Source of the DNA: Aliiglaciecola sp041538045
Lineage (GTDB): Bacteria; Pseudomonadota; Gammaproteobacteria; Enterobacterales; Alteromonadaceae
Direction: 5' to 3'
Assembly (NCBI RefSeq): GCF_041538045.1
Contig: NZ_JBGOSE010000002.1
Location: 124,001-188,000, forward strand
DNA length: 64,000 bases
Position 1 is the first letter of the stretch. Every line of letters begins with the position of its first letter. Below are positions 25,349-34,565 of the stretch, piece after piece. The notes beneath the pieces were generated by a model. The model ran no database searches. It was not told the DNA's origin and worked only from the letters and a program-made list of their open reading frames with translations. A program made the translations under genes and the position numbers.

Positions 25349-26174
25349 TTAATACTACCTCGTGTTGATTGGCACAAAACCAATCAGAAAATACACTTTC
25401 AGTGCTATCTAAAACCCGTTGTTGCTCATCCATGTTGATTACTTTGACGTTTATAATTTTCATTAAACTATTGCATATAAATGCTTCGTCACATTCAAGT
25501 AAGACTGAAGTTTTGAACAAAGAAACCTGCAAAGGCACCTTATTTTCTCTCATTACACTAACAATATGGTTACGCATAACCCCTGCGACACCGCTGTACT
25601 CCAGCTTTGGGGTAAACCATTGCCTACCTTTGCGCCAAAACAAATTTGCAGCACTACATTCAATAATATTTGAATCAGTATCACATACAATGACGTCATC
25701 AACGTCCATGTTTTGCATTTCATGTTTAATTAAAACTTGTTCCAAGCGATTTAAATGTTTAATACCGGCTAACAAAGGTTGCTTGGCTAATTGTATGTTA
25801 CTCAGCCCGACAGTCATGCCTTTGCACCTTAAATCGGTATACTGTGATGGAATTTCAGACAAACTAATATAGCAATGGGCTGAATCAATCCCACTTGTTC
25901 CGTAACCCCGACCACCAAAGCCCCTGGATATTACCGCTTTAATTACCTGCTTTTGGTAATTTAGAGCAATATTTTCAAGTCTATCTTGTAAATCACCCCA
26001 ATGGTTAAAATCAATTTTTAAACGTTGGCAACCGTCTTTTAATCTGTTGATATGTGCAGTTAACAGTTCAATCTTCTTATTATTCACACACATGGTAGTA
26101 AAACAACCGTCACCATAGGAAGCAATCCTATCGTTACTCAAAATTCGGTCATTTGTGGAAAGTTCGATAATCAT
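25341..26174 (-). CDS. pabC: Aminodeoxychorismate lyase
   Basis: Fold-type IV PLP enzyme of 277 residues that makes 4-aminobenzoate and pyruvate from aminodeoxychorismate, for folate. The cofactor lysine is Lys139 in AGIKHLNRLEQVLI; YGDGCFTTM, SRGFGGRGYGT and CDTDSNIIECSAANLFW are family motifs. No Shine-Dalgarno sequence is evident before ATG 26174, and a strong terminator ends only about 12 bases upstream. Expression therefore depends on read-through from fabF or a promoter inside fabF. It overlaps mltG by 8 bases. Confidence 0.92.
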   Translation of the reverse strand: MIIELSTNDRILSNDRIASYGDGCFTTMCVNNKKIELLTAHINRLKDGCQRLKIDFNHWGDLQDRLENIALNYQKQVIKAVISRGFGGRGYGTSGIDSAHCYISLSEIPSQYTDLRCKGMTVGLSNIQLAKQPLLAGIKHLNRLEQVLIKHEMQNMDVDDVIVCDTDSNIIECSAANLFWRKGRQWFTPKLEYSGVAGVMRNHIVSVMRENKVPLQVSLFKTSVLLECDEAFICNSLMKIINVKVINMDEQQRVLDSTESVFSDWFCANQHEVVLNE

Positions 26175-26185
26175 TTTTTACCAAC

Positions 26186-26211
26186 AAAAAAGCCCAGTTC
26201 TTACTGGGCTT
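26186..26211 (-). terminator. Terminator or attenuator between fabF and pabC
   Basis: AAGCCCAGT and ACTGGGCTT (9 bp, TCTT loop) are followed on the minus strand by six T. It ends the fabF transcript but lies only 12 bases before the pabC start codon, so it may also set pabC expression. Confidence 0.85.
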
Positions 26212-26260
26212 AATCTTAAACTATTGAATGTGCTACGCAATAATTCAATTTAAAATGTGA

Positions 26261-27499
26261 CTAGATTTTTTTAAATAACAAAGAACCATTAGTGCCACCA
26301 AAACCGAAAGAATTACACAACGCATATTCCATACTGACTTTTCGAGCTGTGTTGGCAACAAAATCCAAATCACATCCTTCACCTGGATTATCCAAGTTAA
26401 TTGTTGGAGGCGCTATTTGATCTTGTAGTGCTAATATCGTGAAAATACCTTCCACAGAGCCAGCAGCACCTAGCAAATGACCTGTCATTGATTTGGTTGA
26501 GCTTACTAGTACTTTATCAGCGGCTGAGCCAAAGATGCGTTTAACCGCTGCGACTTCAGCCTTATCACCAGCCGGTGTAGAAGTACCATGAGCATTGATA
26601 TAACCAATTTCACTGGCCGGTAATTTAGCATCATTCAATGCATTTTCCATCGCCGCTGCTGCACCCTCACCGTCTGCTGGTGGCGAGGTCATATGATAAG
26701 CATCACCACTCATACCAAAACCCACTAGTTCAGCATAGATTGTGGCACCTCTGGCTACCGCTTGTTCATACTCTTCAAGCATTACAACCCCAGCACCCTC
26801 GCCCATCACAAAACCATCACGGTCTTTGTCCCAAGGGCGACTTGCCTTAGTTGGATCATCATTACGGGTCGACAATGCTCTAGCCGCGGCAAATCCACCT
26901 AAGCCTAAAGGCGAGATTGAAGATTCTGCACCGCCCGCTAACATCGCATCAGCATCACCATAAGCGATGGTACGCGCGGCAATACCAATATTATGAACAC
27001 CGGTAGTACAAGCAGTAACAATATTTAAATTAGGACCTTTCAAACCTTCAAAAATAGATAAGAAGCCTGAAATCATATTAGTAATAGTGGCAGGAACAAA
27101 AAAAGGTGTAAGTTTCCTAGGACCACCGGCTAACATTTTTTTATGGTTTTCTTCGATAAGACCTAATCCACCAATACCAGAACCAATTGCCACACCTACT
27201 CTTTTTGCGTTTTCAGCAGTAATTGCCAATTTAGAGTCGGCCAAAGCTTGTTTTCCCGCGGCTATTCCTAATTGAATAAAGCGGTCCATTTTTTTGGTTT
27301 CTTTTTTGGGGATATAACTTTCCACATCAAAATCTTTAATTTCCCCAGCAAAGCGAGTACTAAAATCAGATGTATCAAACGATGTGATAGGACCTATTCC
27401 ACTTTTACCTTGTAAAATGCCGTCCCAAGTTGAATTGGTGTCTCCACCTAAGGGGGTCAGCATGCCAAGACCCGTTACTACTACGCGACGTTTAGACAC
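26261..27499 (-). CDS. fabF: 3-oxoacyl-ACP synthase II
   Basis: Elongating condensing enzyme of type II fatty-acid synthesis (412 residues). Catalytic triad: Cys164 in VTACTTGVHN, His in INAHGTSTPAGD and His in TKSMTGHLLGAAG; the end NSFGFGGTNGSLLF is typical. It controls the C16 to C18 step and, in E. coli, the thermal response of membrane composition. The start is a GTG at 27499, 5 bases behind a full GGAGG ribosome site. A terminator-like stem separates it from acpP. Confidence 0.96.
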   Translation of the reverse strand: MSKRRVVVTGLGMLTPLGGDTNSTWDGILQGKSGIGPITSFDTSDFSTRFAGEIKDFDVESYIPKKETKKMDRFIQLGIAAGKQALADSKLAITAENAKRVGVAIGSGIGGLGLIEENHKKMLAGGPRKLTPFFVPATITNMISGFLSIFEGLKGPNLNIVTACTTGVHNIGIAARTIAYGDADAMLAGGAESSISPLGLGGFAAARALSTRNDDPTKASRPWDKDRDGFVMGEGAGVVMLEEYEQAVARGATIYAELVGFGMSGDAYHMTSPPADGEGAAAAMENALNDAKLPASEIGYINAHGTSTPAGDKAEVAAVKRIFGSAADKVLVSSTKSMTGHLLGAAGSVEGIFTILALQDQIAPPTINLDNPGEGCDLDFVANTARKVSMEYALCNSFGFGGTNGSLLFKKI

Positions 27500-27538
27500 A
27501 TAGGCCTCCGCATAAAGTTTATTATTTTATGTATAAAG

Positions 27539-27565
27539 AAAAAAACGGCTCAGACTGAGCCGTTT
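27539..27565 (-). terminator. Terminator after acpP
   Basis: AAACGGCTCAG (27543-27553) and CTGAGCCGTTT (27555-27565) pair perfectly; the minus strand then has a run of about seven T. It lies between acpP and fabF, so it may limit fabF relative to the very abundant acpP message. Confidence 0.8.
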
Positions 27566-27576
27566 ATAGGAGTATC

Positions 27577-27816
27577 TTACGCGTCTTTATTAGCGTTAAC
27601 GTAGTCTATTGCAGACTGAACTGTTGTAATTTTTTCTGCTTCTTCATCTGGAATTTCAGTATCGAATTCTTCTTCCAAAGCCATTACTAATTCAACAGTA
27701 TCTAGTGAATCCGCACCCAAATCATCAACAAATGACGCTTCAGCTTTTACTTCTTCTTCTTTAACGCCCAATTGCTCGACGATGATCTTTTTAACGCGTT
27801 CTTCGATGTTACTCAT
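27577..27816 (-). CDS. acpP: Acyl carrier protein
   Basis: Small acidic carrier (79 residues) of fatty-acid synthesis. The 4'-phosphopantetheine site is Ser37 in LGADSLDTVELVMALEEEF. It carries the growing acyl chain among FabD, FabH, FabG, FabF and PlsX of this same cluster. An AGGGAAAA ribosome site precedes ATG 27816. Sequence and length are standard. A 180-base gap behind fabG probably holds its own promoter, as in E. coli. Confidence 0.98.
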   Translation of the reverse strand: MSNIEERVKKIIVEQLGVKEEEVKAEASFVDDLGADSLDTVELVMALEEEFDTEIPDEEAEKITTVQSAIDYVNANKDA

Positions 27817-27994
27817 GATTCTAGTTTTCCCTATAAGTAGCTAGAGTTTAAATTTCCGGTAGTTTATTCAGCTAGCCTCTGTCTTGCAAGTAAGACAATT
27901 AACTTTTTATCTGGTCAAACCACCGAATCAAATTAGTCTAATAAACAGTACATTAACAATCACCTTCTAAAAGTGTGACCGTTTAATACGTTTA

Positions 27995-28735
27995 TTATCC
28001 CATATACATACCACCGTTTACATGGATAGTTTCACCCGTTATGTAAGCGGCATTATCACTTACTAAAAAACTAACAGCTGCGGCAATCTCTTTTGGCAAA
28101 CCTAATCTGTTAGCTGGAATATCTTTGAAAATGGCTTCTTTTTGCTCTTCAGTCAATGACTTTGTCATATCTGTATCAATAAAACCTGGCGCTACAACGT
28201 TTACGGTAATGCCTCTGGAAGCAACTTCACGCGCCGTTGATTTACTAAACCCGATAACACCAGCTTTTGCTGCTGCATAATTAGCTTGTCCTGCGTTACC
28301 CGTAGTACCGACAACCGAGCCTATGTTCACTATTCTACCACTACGTTTTTTCATCATGCCACGTAAAACTGCTTTAGTCAGTTTAAAAATAGGCGTTAAG
28401 TTGGTATTTAGAATATCTTCCCACTCTTGATCTTTCATTCGCATCAGCAAATTATCACGAGTCACACCTGCATTATTAACTAAAATATCAATTTCGCCAT
28501 GATTTTCTTTAATTTTAGTCAAAACTTCATCAAGAGACGTCTGATCAGTTACATTTAATGTTAGACCATGACCACCAAATTTAGAAAGATAATCGGTTAT
28601 GGAATCAGCACCTTTATCAGATGTGGCCGTTCCTATGACTACCGCACCTTGTTCAGCCAATGACTCAGCAATAGCTCTTCCAATACCACGACTAGCACCA
28701 GTAACTAGAGCAACTTTTCCATTTAAATCGTTCAT
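27995..28735 (-). CDS. fabG: 3-oxoacyl-ACP reductase
   Basis: Short-chain dehydrogenase of 246 residues reducing 3-oxoacyl-ACP with NADPH. Cofactor loop TGASRGIG (12-19), NNAG (87-90), and active residues Ser140, Tyr153 and Lys157 (ANYAAAKAG). The end HVNGGMYMG is diagnostic of FabG. It follows fabD by 13 bases. Confidence 0.97.
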   Translation of the reverse strand: MNDLNGKVALVTGASRGIGRAIAESLAEQGAVVIGTATSDKGADSITDYLSKFGGHGLTLNVTDQTSLDEVLTKIKENHGEIDILVNNAGVTRDNLLMRMKDQEWEDILNTNLTPIFKLTKAVLRGMMKKRSGRIVNIGSVVGTTGNAGQANYAAAKAGVIGFSKSTAREVASRGITVNVVAPGFIDTDMTKSLTEEQKEAIFKDIPANRLGLPKEIAAAVSFLVSDNAAYITGETIHVNGGMYMG

Positions 28736-28748
28736 TATAATACCTTAA

Positions 28749-29678
28749 TTACAGTAGTTTTTGGACTGATTCGACTGTGTTTAATGAGTCGGTTTCGATA
28801 CTTTTATTGATCCGCTTAATAAGACCAACAAGTACTTTACCTGGACCTACTTCATACATTTTTTCTACATTTTGAGCAGCCAGAAACTCAATGGTTTCCG
28901 TCCACCTTACCGGACAATAAAGCTGTCTAACCAACGCATCTTTTATGCTATTTGCATCAGTAGCTGACATTACATCAACGTTATTAATAACAGTAACACT
29001 AGGCTGTGCAAATGTAATGGATTCTATCAAAGCAGATAACTTCTCAGCTGCAGGTTTCATTAATGCACAATGAGAAGGAACACTTACAGGCAATGGTAAT
29101 GCTCTTTTAGCGCCAGCTTCTTTACACAAATCTGCAGCAACTTTTGCTGCTTCAGTGGTACCGGCAATTACGACTTGTCCTGGCGAGTTAAAATTAACCG
29201 CAGAAACCACTTCACTGGTTTGTTGCTGGGCTTTTTCACATGCACTTAGAATAAGATCATCAGCCAAGCCAATGATCGCATACATAGCGCCCTTACCTGC
29301 TGGCACGGCTTGCTGCATGAATTGACCTCTAGCTTCAACCAATTTAACGGCTTCTTTTAGGCTGATAACATCGGCACAAACCAAAGCAGAATATTCGCCT
29401 AAACTGTGACCAGCCATATAATCTGGTTTGTCACACCCTAAGTCTAAGAGTAATCGATAAATGGCTACACTTGCAGTCAATAACGCAGGTTGAGTGATGT
29501 GAGTTTGATTGAGCTGTTGATTTTCATCATTTTGAACCAAATCCCACAAGTCATAGCCTAACGCTTCTGAAGCTTCACTAAAAGTCACTTGAATTTGTGG
29601 ATAATTCGCGGCCAGATCGGCCAACATTCCAACTGTTTGAGATCCCTGACCGGGAAACACAAAAGCTTGTTTAGTCAT
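28749..29678 (-). CDS. fabD: Malonyl-CoA:ACP transacylase
   Basis: Loads malonyl groups on ACP (309 residues). The active serine is Ser92 in GHSLGEYSAL and the histidine is His203 in VPSHCALM; FPGQGSQ near the start and the GQVVIAG loop are typical. AAGG stands before the ATG. It is co-directional with fabH, 35 bases away, and fabG. Confidence 0.97.
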   Translation of the reverse strand: MTKQAFVFPGQGSQTVGMLADLAANYPQIQVTFSEASEALGYDLWDLVQNDENQQLNQTHITQPALLTASVAIYRLLLDLGCDKPDYMAGHSLGEYSALVCADVISLKEAVKLVEARGQFMQQAVPAGKGAMYAIIGLADDLILSACEKAQQQTSEVVSAVNFNSPGQVVIAGTTEAAKVAADLCKEAGAKRALPLPVSVPSHCALMKPAAEKLSALIESITFAQPSVTVINNVDVMSATDANSIKDALVRQLYCPVRWTETIEFLAAQNVEKMYEVGPGKVLVGLIKRINKSIETDSLNTVESVQKLL

Positions 29679-29713
29679 AAAACATACCTTGGGTGAATTT
29701 AAACAAATAGAAA

Positions 29714-30673
29714 TTAATATTTAACGAGGGCTGCAGCCCAGGCGAATCCACCACCGAATGCTTCCAACAATAAATTTTGGCCGCGTTTAATACGTCCATC
29801 TCTTATTGCTTTGTCGAGTGCTGTAGGCACAGTGGCAGCAGATGTATTGCCGTAATCTTCTAAGGTTAGTACAACTTGATCCAAAGACATTTCTAATTTT
29901 TTGGCTGTTGCTTTAATAATTCGAAAGTTTGCCTGATGAGGAACCAACCAATCTAAATCCGATTTTTGCATGTTATTTGCTTTTAAAGTCAGTTCAACCA
30001 CTTCACTAAGTTTCGTTACAGCCACTTTAAAAACTTCATTGCCTTTCATGCTGCCCCAGTTTTCATGAACTGATTGTTCATTACCATGTTGAACATGGCC
30101 AATTTGCAATAAATCACCATAGGAGCCAGCAGCATTGATATGAGTGGATAAAATACCGGGTTCTTCACTAGCTTCAAGAATTGTTGCGCCAGCTGCGTCA
30201 CCAAATAAAATAACCATAGAGCGATCTTCAGGGTTGATCATTCTTGATAAGCAATCAGTACCTAACACTAATATCCGTTTTACCATACCGCTTTTAATAT
30301 ACTGATCTGCCACACTTAGCGCATAACAATATCCGGCACAAGCAGCAGCGATATCAAACGCTGGAATACCATCGATTCCTAACGCTTTTTGAATTTCACA
30401 GGCGGTGCTAGGTAGAGCGTAACGTCCACTAGTGGTAGCACACACGATCATATCAATTGAGTTTTTATCAATACCGGCCGCTTCAATAGCTTTTATAGAT
30501 GCTTCGTATCCCATAGTGGCAGCAGTTTCATCTGCACCAATAATTCTTCTTTCTTTTATGCCCGTTCGATCGGTTATCCATTCATCAGTCGTATCAACCA
30601 TCAATTCTAGATCTGCGTTGCTACGAACTTCTGCAGGGTAATAACTTCCAGTACCTATTATTCTTGAGTACAT
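29714..30673 (-). CDS. fabH: 3-oxoacyl-ACP synthase III
   Basis: Initiating condensing enzyme (319 residues), joining acyl-CoA with malonyl-ACP. Catalytic residues: Cys112 in AAACAGYCYAL, His in VPHQANFRI, Asn in YGNTSAATVP. The start is 3 bases past the plsX stop, with its ribosome site (GGAGCG) inside the plsX end. With a bkd operon in the same window, branched acyl-CoA primers are conceivable; primer choice cannot be read from the sequence. Confidence 0.97.
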   Translation of the reverse strand: MYSRIIGTGSYYPAEVRSNADLELMVDTTDEWITDRTGIKERRIIGADETAATMGYEASIKAIEAAGIDKNSIDMIVCATTSGRYALPSTACEIQKALGIDGIPAFDIAAACAGYCYALSVADQYIKSGMVKRILVLGTDCLSRMINPEDRSMVILFGDAAGATILEASEEPGILSTHINAAGSYGDLLQIGHVQHGNEQSVHENWGSMKGNEVFKVAVTKLSEVVELTLKANNMQKSDLDWLVPHQANFRIIKATAKKLEMSLDQVVLTLEDYGNTSAATVPTALDKAIRDGRIKRGQNLLLEAFGGGFAWAAALVKY

Positions 30674-30676
30674 ATT

Positions 30677-31708
30677 TTAAGAGCGCTCCATTAAAACGGA
30701 TTCAATTTTATCTTTTATTTTTTTCGGAACTTGCCGTTGCACTTCTTGTTCAGCTTCCTTAATTGCAAACAAGAAAGCATCCGAAGAAGCATTACCATGG
30801 CTCTTGACCACAATTCCGCGCAATCCTATCAGACTAGCGCCGTTATACTGGTCGGGGTTCACCTTTCTATAAATTTTTCTTAATAGAGGCAAGGCTATTT
30901 TTGCCAATAATTTTGTCACCCAATTTTCGTTTGATACGCGCTTTGCCTCTTCTAAGACTAAGGTTGCTAACCCTTCACAGGCTTTTAAAGCGATATTACC
31001 AACAAAACCATCAGCTACCACAACATCTGCGCAATTTGTGAAGATGTCATTACCTTCAACAAAACCAGTATAGTTTATTCCTTCGGCTTGCTGTAACAAC
31101 TGAGCCGTGAACTTCACTTGGTCATTGCCTTTAATTTGTTCTTCGCCCACATTTAATAACGCCACTCTTGGGTTTTCAACGCCAGCCACTTCTTCTGCTA
31201 ATACCGAGCCCATAACTGCATATTGAAATAAGGTTTCTGAGTCACAATTTACATTCGCCCCTAAATCTAACAAAAATAACTTATGCTGATCATCGGTGGG
31301 TAATGCAGATACTAGAGCTGGACGGTCGATACCGGGCAAAGTTTTTAATACGTGATAAGCGATAGCAAGAAGAGCACCTGTGTTACCGGCGCTAACACAT
31401 GCATCAGCATCACCACACTCTACTCGCTCTAAGGCGCGACGCATGGAGGAATCTTTTTTATTACGAAGGGCCGAACTTGGTCTTTCATCCATGGCAACCT
31501 GTTCTGAACAGTGCTGAATCTCGACACGTTCTTGAATGGATGAATTTTGGGTACTAATAACCTTGGAGATGATTTGTTCATCACCACAAAGTATAAAATA
31601 TAGGTGTGGAATTTCGTGCAGTGCTTTAATTGCAGCAGGAAGAGTTACATGGGGGCCGTTGTCGCCCCCCATAATATCTAACGCAATGGTTAGACGGCTA
31701 AAAGTCAT
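30677..31708 (-). CDS. plsX: Phosphate acyltransferase PlsX
   Basis: Makes acyl-phosphate from acyl-ACP for phospholipid synthesis (343 residues). Motifs: ALDIMGGDNGPHVTLPAAI at the start, DACVSAGNTGALLA, VADGFVGNIALK and YNGASLIGLRGIVVKSHG. The start codon is 3 bases behind the rpmF stop and no clear separate ribosome site is seen, suggesting coupling to rpmF. Confidence 0.97.
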   Translation of the reverse strand: MTFSRLTIALDIMGGDNGPHVTLPAAIKALHEIPHLYFILCGDEQIISKVISTQNSSIQERVEIQHCSEQVAMDERPSSALRNKKDSSMRRALERVECGDADACVSAGNTGALLAIAYHVLKTLPGIDRPALVSALPTDDQHKLFLLDLGANVNCDSETLFQYAVMGSVLAEEVAGVENPRVALLNVGEEQIKGNDQVKFTAQLLQQAEGINYTGFVEGNDIFTNCADVVVADGFVGNIALKACEGLATLVLEEAKRVSNENWVTKLLAKIALPLLRKIYRKVNPDQYNGASLIGLRGIVVKSHGNASSDAFLFAIKEAEQEVQRQVPKKIKDKIESVLMERS

Positions 31709-31710
31709 TG

Positions 31711-31881
31711 CTAGTCAGCGATAACTTTTTTGCCTTTGTAGTAACCGTCAACAGTCACGTGATGACGAAGATGCGTCTCACCTGAAGTTGAATCTACAGA
31801 CAAAGTCGCTCCAGTCAAAGAATCGTGTGCACGACGCATACCACGCTTTGAACGAGTTTTCTTGTTCTTTTGTACAGCCAT
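31711..31881 (-). CDS. rpmF: 50S ribosomal protein L32
   Basis: A 56-residue ribosomal protein read from ATG 31881: MAVQKNKKTRSKRGMRRAHD at the amino end, then the L32 body with HLRHHVTVDGYYKGKKV. The start has a good AGGAG site 7 bases upstream. It is the usual partner of yceD and plsX in gammaproteobacteria. The cysteines of the zinc-binding form of L32 are absent, as in E. coli. Confidence 0.97.
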   Translation of the reverse strand: MAVQKNKKTRSKRGMRRAHDSLTGATLSVDSTSGETHLRHHVTVDGYYKGKKVIAD

Positions 31882-31891
31882 TACATTACTC

Positions 31892-32425
31892 CTAGTCTCG
31901 CTTAAGTTCTTTCAAAACCGCGAAAGGGTTTGGACGTTCATCGGCCGGTTCAATCTTACCAAACTGCATTTCATCCCGCTTGATATTGCAATCCTCCTCT
32001 GCATGAAGGGCAACAATAGGCAAAGACAATATTAGTTCATCCTCGAACAATTGCAGTAGATTGATTTCTCCATGGTCATTGACCTCTACCGGTTCGTAAA
32101 TATCCGGCAATTCAACTGCATCATCTGTTTCAACTGCTTTCCGTTTAATCGGACTAAAACAAAATGATGTGTGAATTGAATGAGCAAATTGCTCATTACA
32201 TCTCTGACAGACAAGCTCCACAGATGTTGATAGTTGTCCTTGAAAAAAATTCAGACCCTGCTCGTCTTTATCGAATTTTACTTCAGCTTCAACAGTATCA
32301 GCAGCGGTGGCCACTGCGCTAAGAAAACGCGCCATATCAGAAGTCATCATCACACCCTTATAATCGGAGCGTTTTGTTGCACTTTTGACTGGTTCAATAA
32401 ACTTGGGCAATTTCACTTTCTGCAT
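31892..32425 (-). CDS. yceD: YceD (DUF177) family protein
   Basis: A 177-residue protein of the YceD family, linked to 23S rRNA accumulation in bacteria and plants. Signature: VELVCQRCNEQFAHSI (a CxxC pair), then an acidic region and LQLFEDELILSLPIVA. The end RPNPFAVLKELKRD is typical. It lies 10 bases upstream of rpmF, the family's universal neighbour. No strong ribosome site precedes ATG 32425. The divergent yceF starts 109 bases away, so the gap must carry promoters for both. Confidence 0.92.
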   Translation of the reverse strand: MQKVKLPKFIEPVKSATKRSDYKGVMMTSDMARFLSAVATAADTVEAEVKFDKDEQGLNFFQGQLSTSVELVCQRCNEQFAHSIHTSFCFSPIKRKAVETDDAVELPDIYEPVEVNDHGEINLLQLFEDELILSLPIVALHAEEDCNIKRDEMQFGKIEPADERPNPFAVLKELKRD

Positions 32426-32534
32426 AGGGCGCGCATAATATAGATACTGAAGCCGTTAGTCAAAGGAAAATATAGCCAAAAGCGCCCTATTCCCTAATAA
32501 TAATCAAGACTTTTAATTCACTAACTGGAAAATT

Positions 32535-33113
32535 GTGGAAATTATACTCGCTTCTACTTCTCAATATCGTAAAGCCCTGTTGCAAAAACTGCAATTGGAA
32601 TTCAGCTGTCATGGTCCAGATGTAGATGAAACTCGACTTGCCAATGAATCGGCTAAAACCATGGCCCTTAGGTTGGCAGAAGCAAAAGCAGAAGATGTAG
32701 CCAGCCACTATAGTAGTGGTTTAATTATTGGCTCTGATCAAACGGCCGGTTTAGATAATGACATTCTAGGGAAACCGGGAAACGCCAAAAACGCGAAAGC
32801 TCAACTACAACAATGCAGCGGTAAAGAAGTGGTATTTTATACGGGGTTATGTGTGATTGATGCAGCCACAAATAAAACTTTATCTAAGGTAGAAGAATAC
32901 AGAGTGTGTTTTAGAGACCTAACGGAGCAACAAATAGAAAACTATATTGTTAAAGAAGCTCCGTTCGATTGTGCCGGTAGTTTCAAATGCGAAGGCTTGG
33001 GAATTAGTTTATTTAGCCAATTACAGGGGCGAGATCCCAACTCTTTAGTTGGCTTACCCCTTATTGCTCTGTGTGACCTATTGATTGAGTTTAATATGGA
33101 TGTTCTTGCCTAG
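32535..33113 (+). CDS. yceF: Maf-family nucleotide pyrophosphatase, YceF type
   Basis: House-cleaning pyrophosphatase of 192 residues; E. coli YceF acts on 7-methyl-GTP. It has ILASTSQYRKALL, GSDQTA, LGKP, YTGLCVI, CAGSFKCEGLGI and GRDPNSLVGLPLIALC, matching YceF rather than YhdE along its length. The start is a GTG at 32535 with a GGA ribosome site. Divergent from yceD and convergent with rluC (9 bases apart), as in E. coli. Confidence 0.93.
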   Translation: MEIILASTSQYRKALLQKLQLEFSCHGPDVDETRLANESAKTMALRLAEAKAEDVASHYSSGLIIGSDQTAGLDNDILGKPGNAKNAKAQLQQCSGKEVVFYTGLCVIDAATNKTLSKVEEYRVCFRDLTEQQIENYIVKEAPFDCAGSFKCEGLGISLFSQLQGRDPNSLVGLPLIALCDLLIEFNMDVLA

Positions 33114-33122
33114 GAACGAATA

Positions 33123-34082
33123 TTAAGCTTCACGTTTTCTTAAAGCGTTCAGTCCTAGGGTCAATGAACTATCTAAATTAGCGGTATGACTCATTTGCTT
33201 TCCACTCACTGGGTGCAAATATAAAATCCGGTGGGCATGTAAAAATAAACGGTGTAAACCCAATTTCGCCATAAAATGATTGAACTCTTCGTCCTTATAC
33301 TTGTTATCGCCGGCAATTGGATGTCCAGCGTGCTGACAATGAACACGTATTTGGTGGGTTCTGCCTGTAATGGGTGATGCTTCTACCAAAGTTGCTTGGG
33401 AAAAAGACTCTAAAATACGAAAGCGGGTTTCCGATTCTTTACCTTCAGCAGCCACCGTTACGATGCGCTCACCTGACTTCACAATATTTTTTAACAAAGG
33501 CGCTTTAACTTTGAACCTGTTTTCAGGCCAATTTCCATGCACTAATGCTTGATAGCGCTTATCCACGGTTTTATTGCGAAGTTGCTCATGTAAGTGTTTT
33601 AAAGCTGAACGTTTTTTTGCAATCAACAAACAACCTGATGTATCTCTGTCTAAGCGGTGAACTAATTCTAGAAATTTAGCCGTTGGACGAAGCGCCCTTA
33701 AAGCCTCAATCACCCCAAAACTTAAACCACTACCACCATGCACAGCCATTCCTGAGGGTTTATTAACGACTATTAACACCTCATCTTCATATAAGATATG
33801 TGATTCTAAGGTAGCGACCTTATCAAGTTTAGTTGATGGAGCAGTTTGATTTGACTCAGACACTCGAATAGGCGGCAAACGAATTTCATCACCACTAATT
33901 AGTTTATATTCTGGTTTAATCCGCTTTTTATTTACTCGCACTTCACCTTTACGCACAATTCGATAAATCATACTTTTCGGTACACCCTTTAATAATGTGC
34001 GTAAAAAATTATCAATTCTTTGGCCTTCGTGTTCTTCATCAATGGCTAAAAATTGTACTTTATCGAAGTTTGTATCTGTCAT
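33123..34082 (-). CDS. rluC: 23S rRNA pseudouridine synthase C
   Basis: Makes pseudouridines 955, 2504 and 2580 in 23S rRNA in E. coli. The 319 residues start with an S4 RNA-binding domain (about 20-75, RIDNFLRTLLKGVPKSMIYR), then the catalytic domain with Asp145 in VHRLDRDTSGCLL, and SPITGRTHQIRVHCQHAGHPI. The position opposite rne, sharing a 714-base divergent region, is the E. coli arrangement and separates it from RluD. Confidence 0.95.
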   Translation of the reverse strand: MTDTNFDKVQFLAIDEEHEGQRIDNFLRTLLKGVPKSMIYRIVRKGEVRVNKKRIKPEYKLISGDEIRLPPIRVSESNQTAPSTKLDKVATLESHILYEDEVLIVVNKPSGMAVHGGSGLSFGVIEALRALRPTAKFLELVHRLDRDTSGCLLIAKKRSALKHLHEQLRNKTVDKRYQALVHGNWPENRFKVKAPLLKNIVKSGERIVTVAAEGKESETRFRILESFSQATLVEASPITGRTHQIRVHCQHAGHPIAGDNKYKDEEFNHFMAKLGLHRLFLHAHRILYLHPVSGKQMSHTANLDSSLTLGLNALRKREA

Positions 34083-34565
34083 TTACGAGCCTGTCGAGTT
34101 TTACTAATTGGATTTAATTGTTAGTTGAACGCATATGTTTACGAAGCTTATTTTTAAGCCGAGAATGTAAACACCTTAATATAACGACTAAATTCAACTG
34201 GTTTGGGGCGTTATTCTAACTTAAATATATAAATTAGCTTTATAATTTTTATTTGCTTGCCAGAGAGTTAGTTTTAATGTGATAATTTGACTGTTTAGCT
34301 GGCTTTGCAATTGCATAGCAGTAAACAATGCGATGAAAATAGAATTTGTATGGCATCAACGAAATAAATTTCGTAACACGTAATGATGCATTGCCGCTAT
34401 CGAAGTGAGTATTTTTTCGATTAGTTGGGCAAGCAAATTCACAACTCATCATGCGATATACAATAAAAAAGTACCAATCGCAGAATAGTAAGAATTGAAT
34501 TTGGCAACAAACTGATGTGTTTTGTTTAATATCACGTCAGTTTGAAAAGATAGACAAAAAATTTA
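34083..34565. other. Gene-free divergent region between rluC and rne
   Basis: No convincing coding sequence: the only notable frame (34249-34452, minus strand) has no ribosome site and an odd composition. The stretch should contain the rluC promoter and the distal rne promoter. I see a run of AT-rich sequence and nothing more definite. Confidence 0.55.

Noticed and set aside
34249..34452. 67-codon minus-strand frame in the rluC-rne gap
   Set aside because: No ribosome site, odd composition rich in Cys, Phe and Tyr, and no family resemblance. Probably non-coding.
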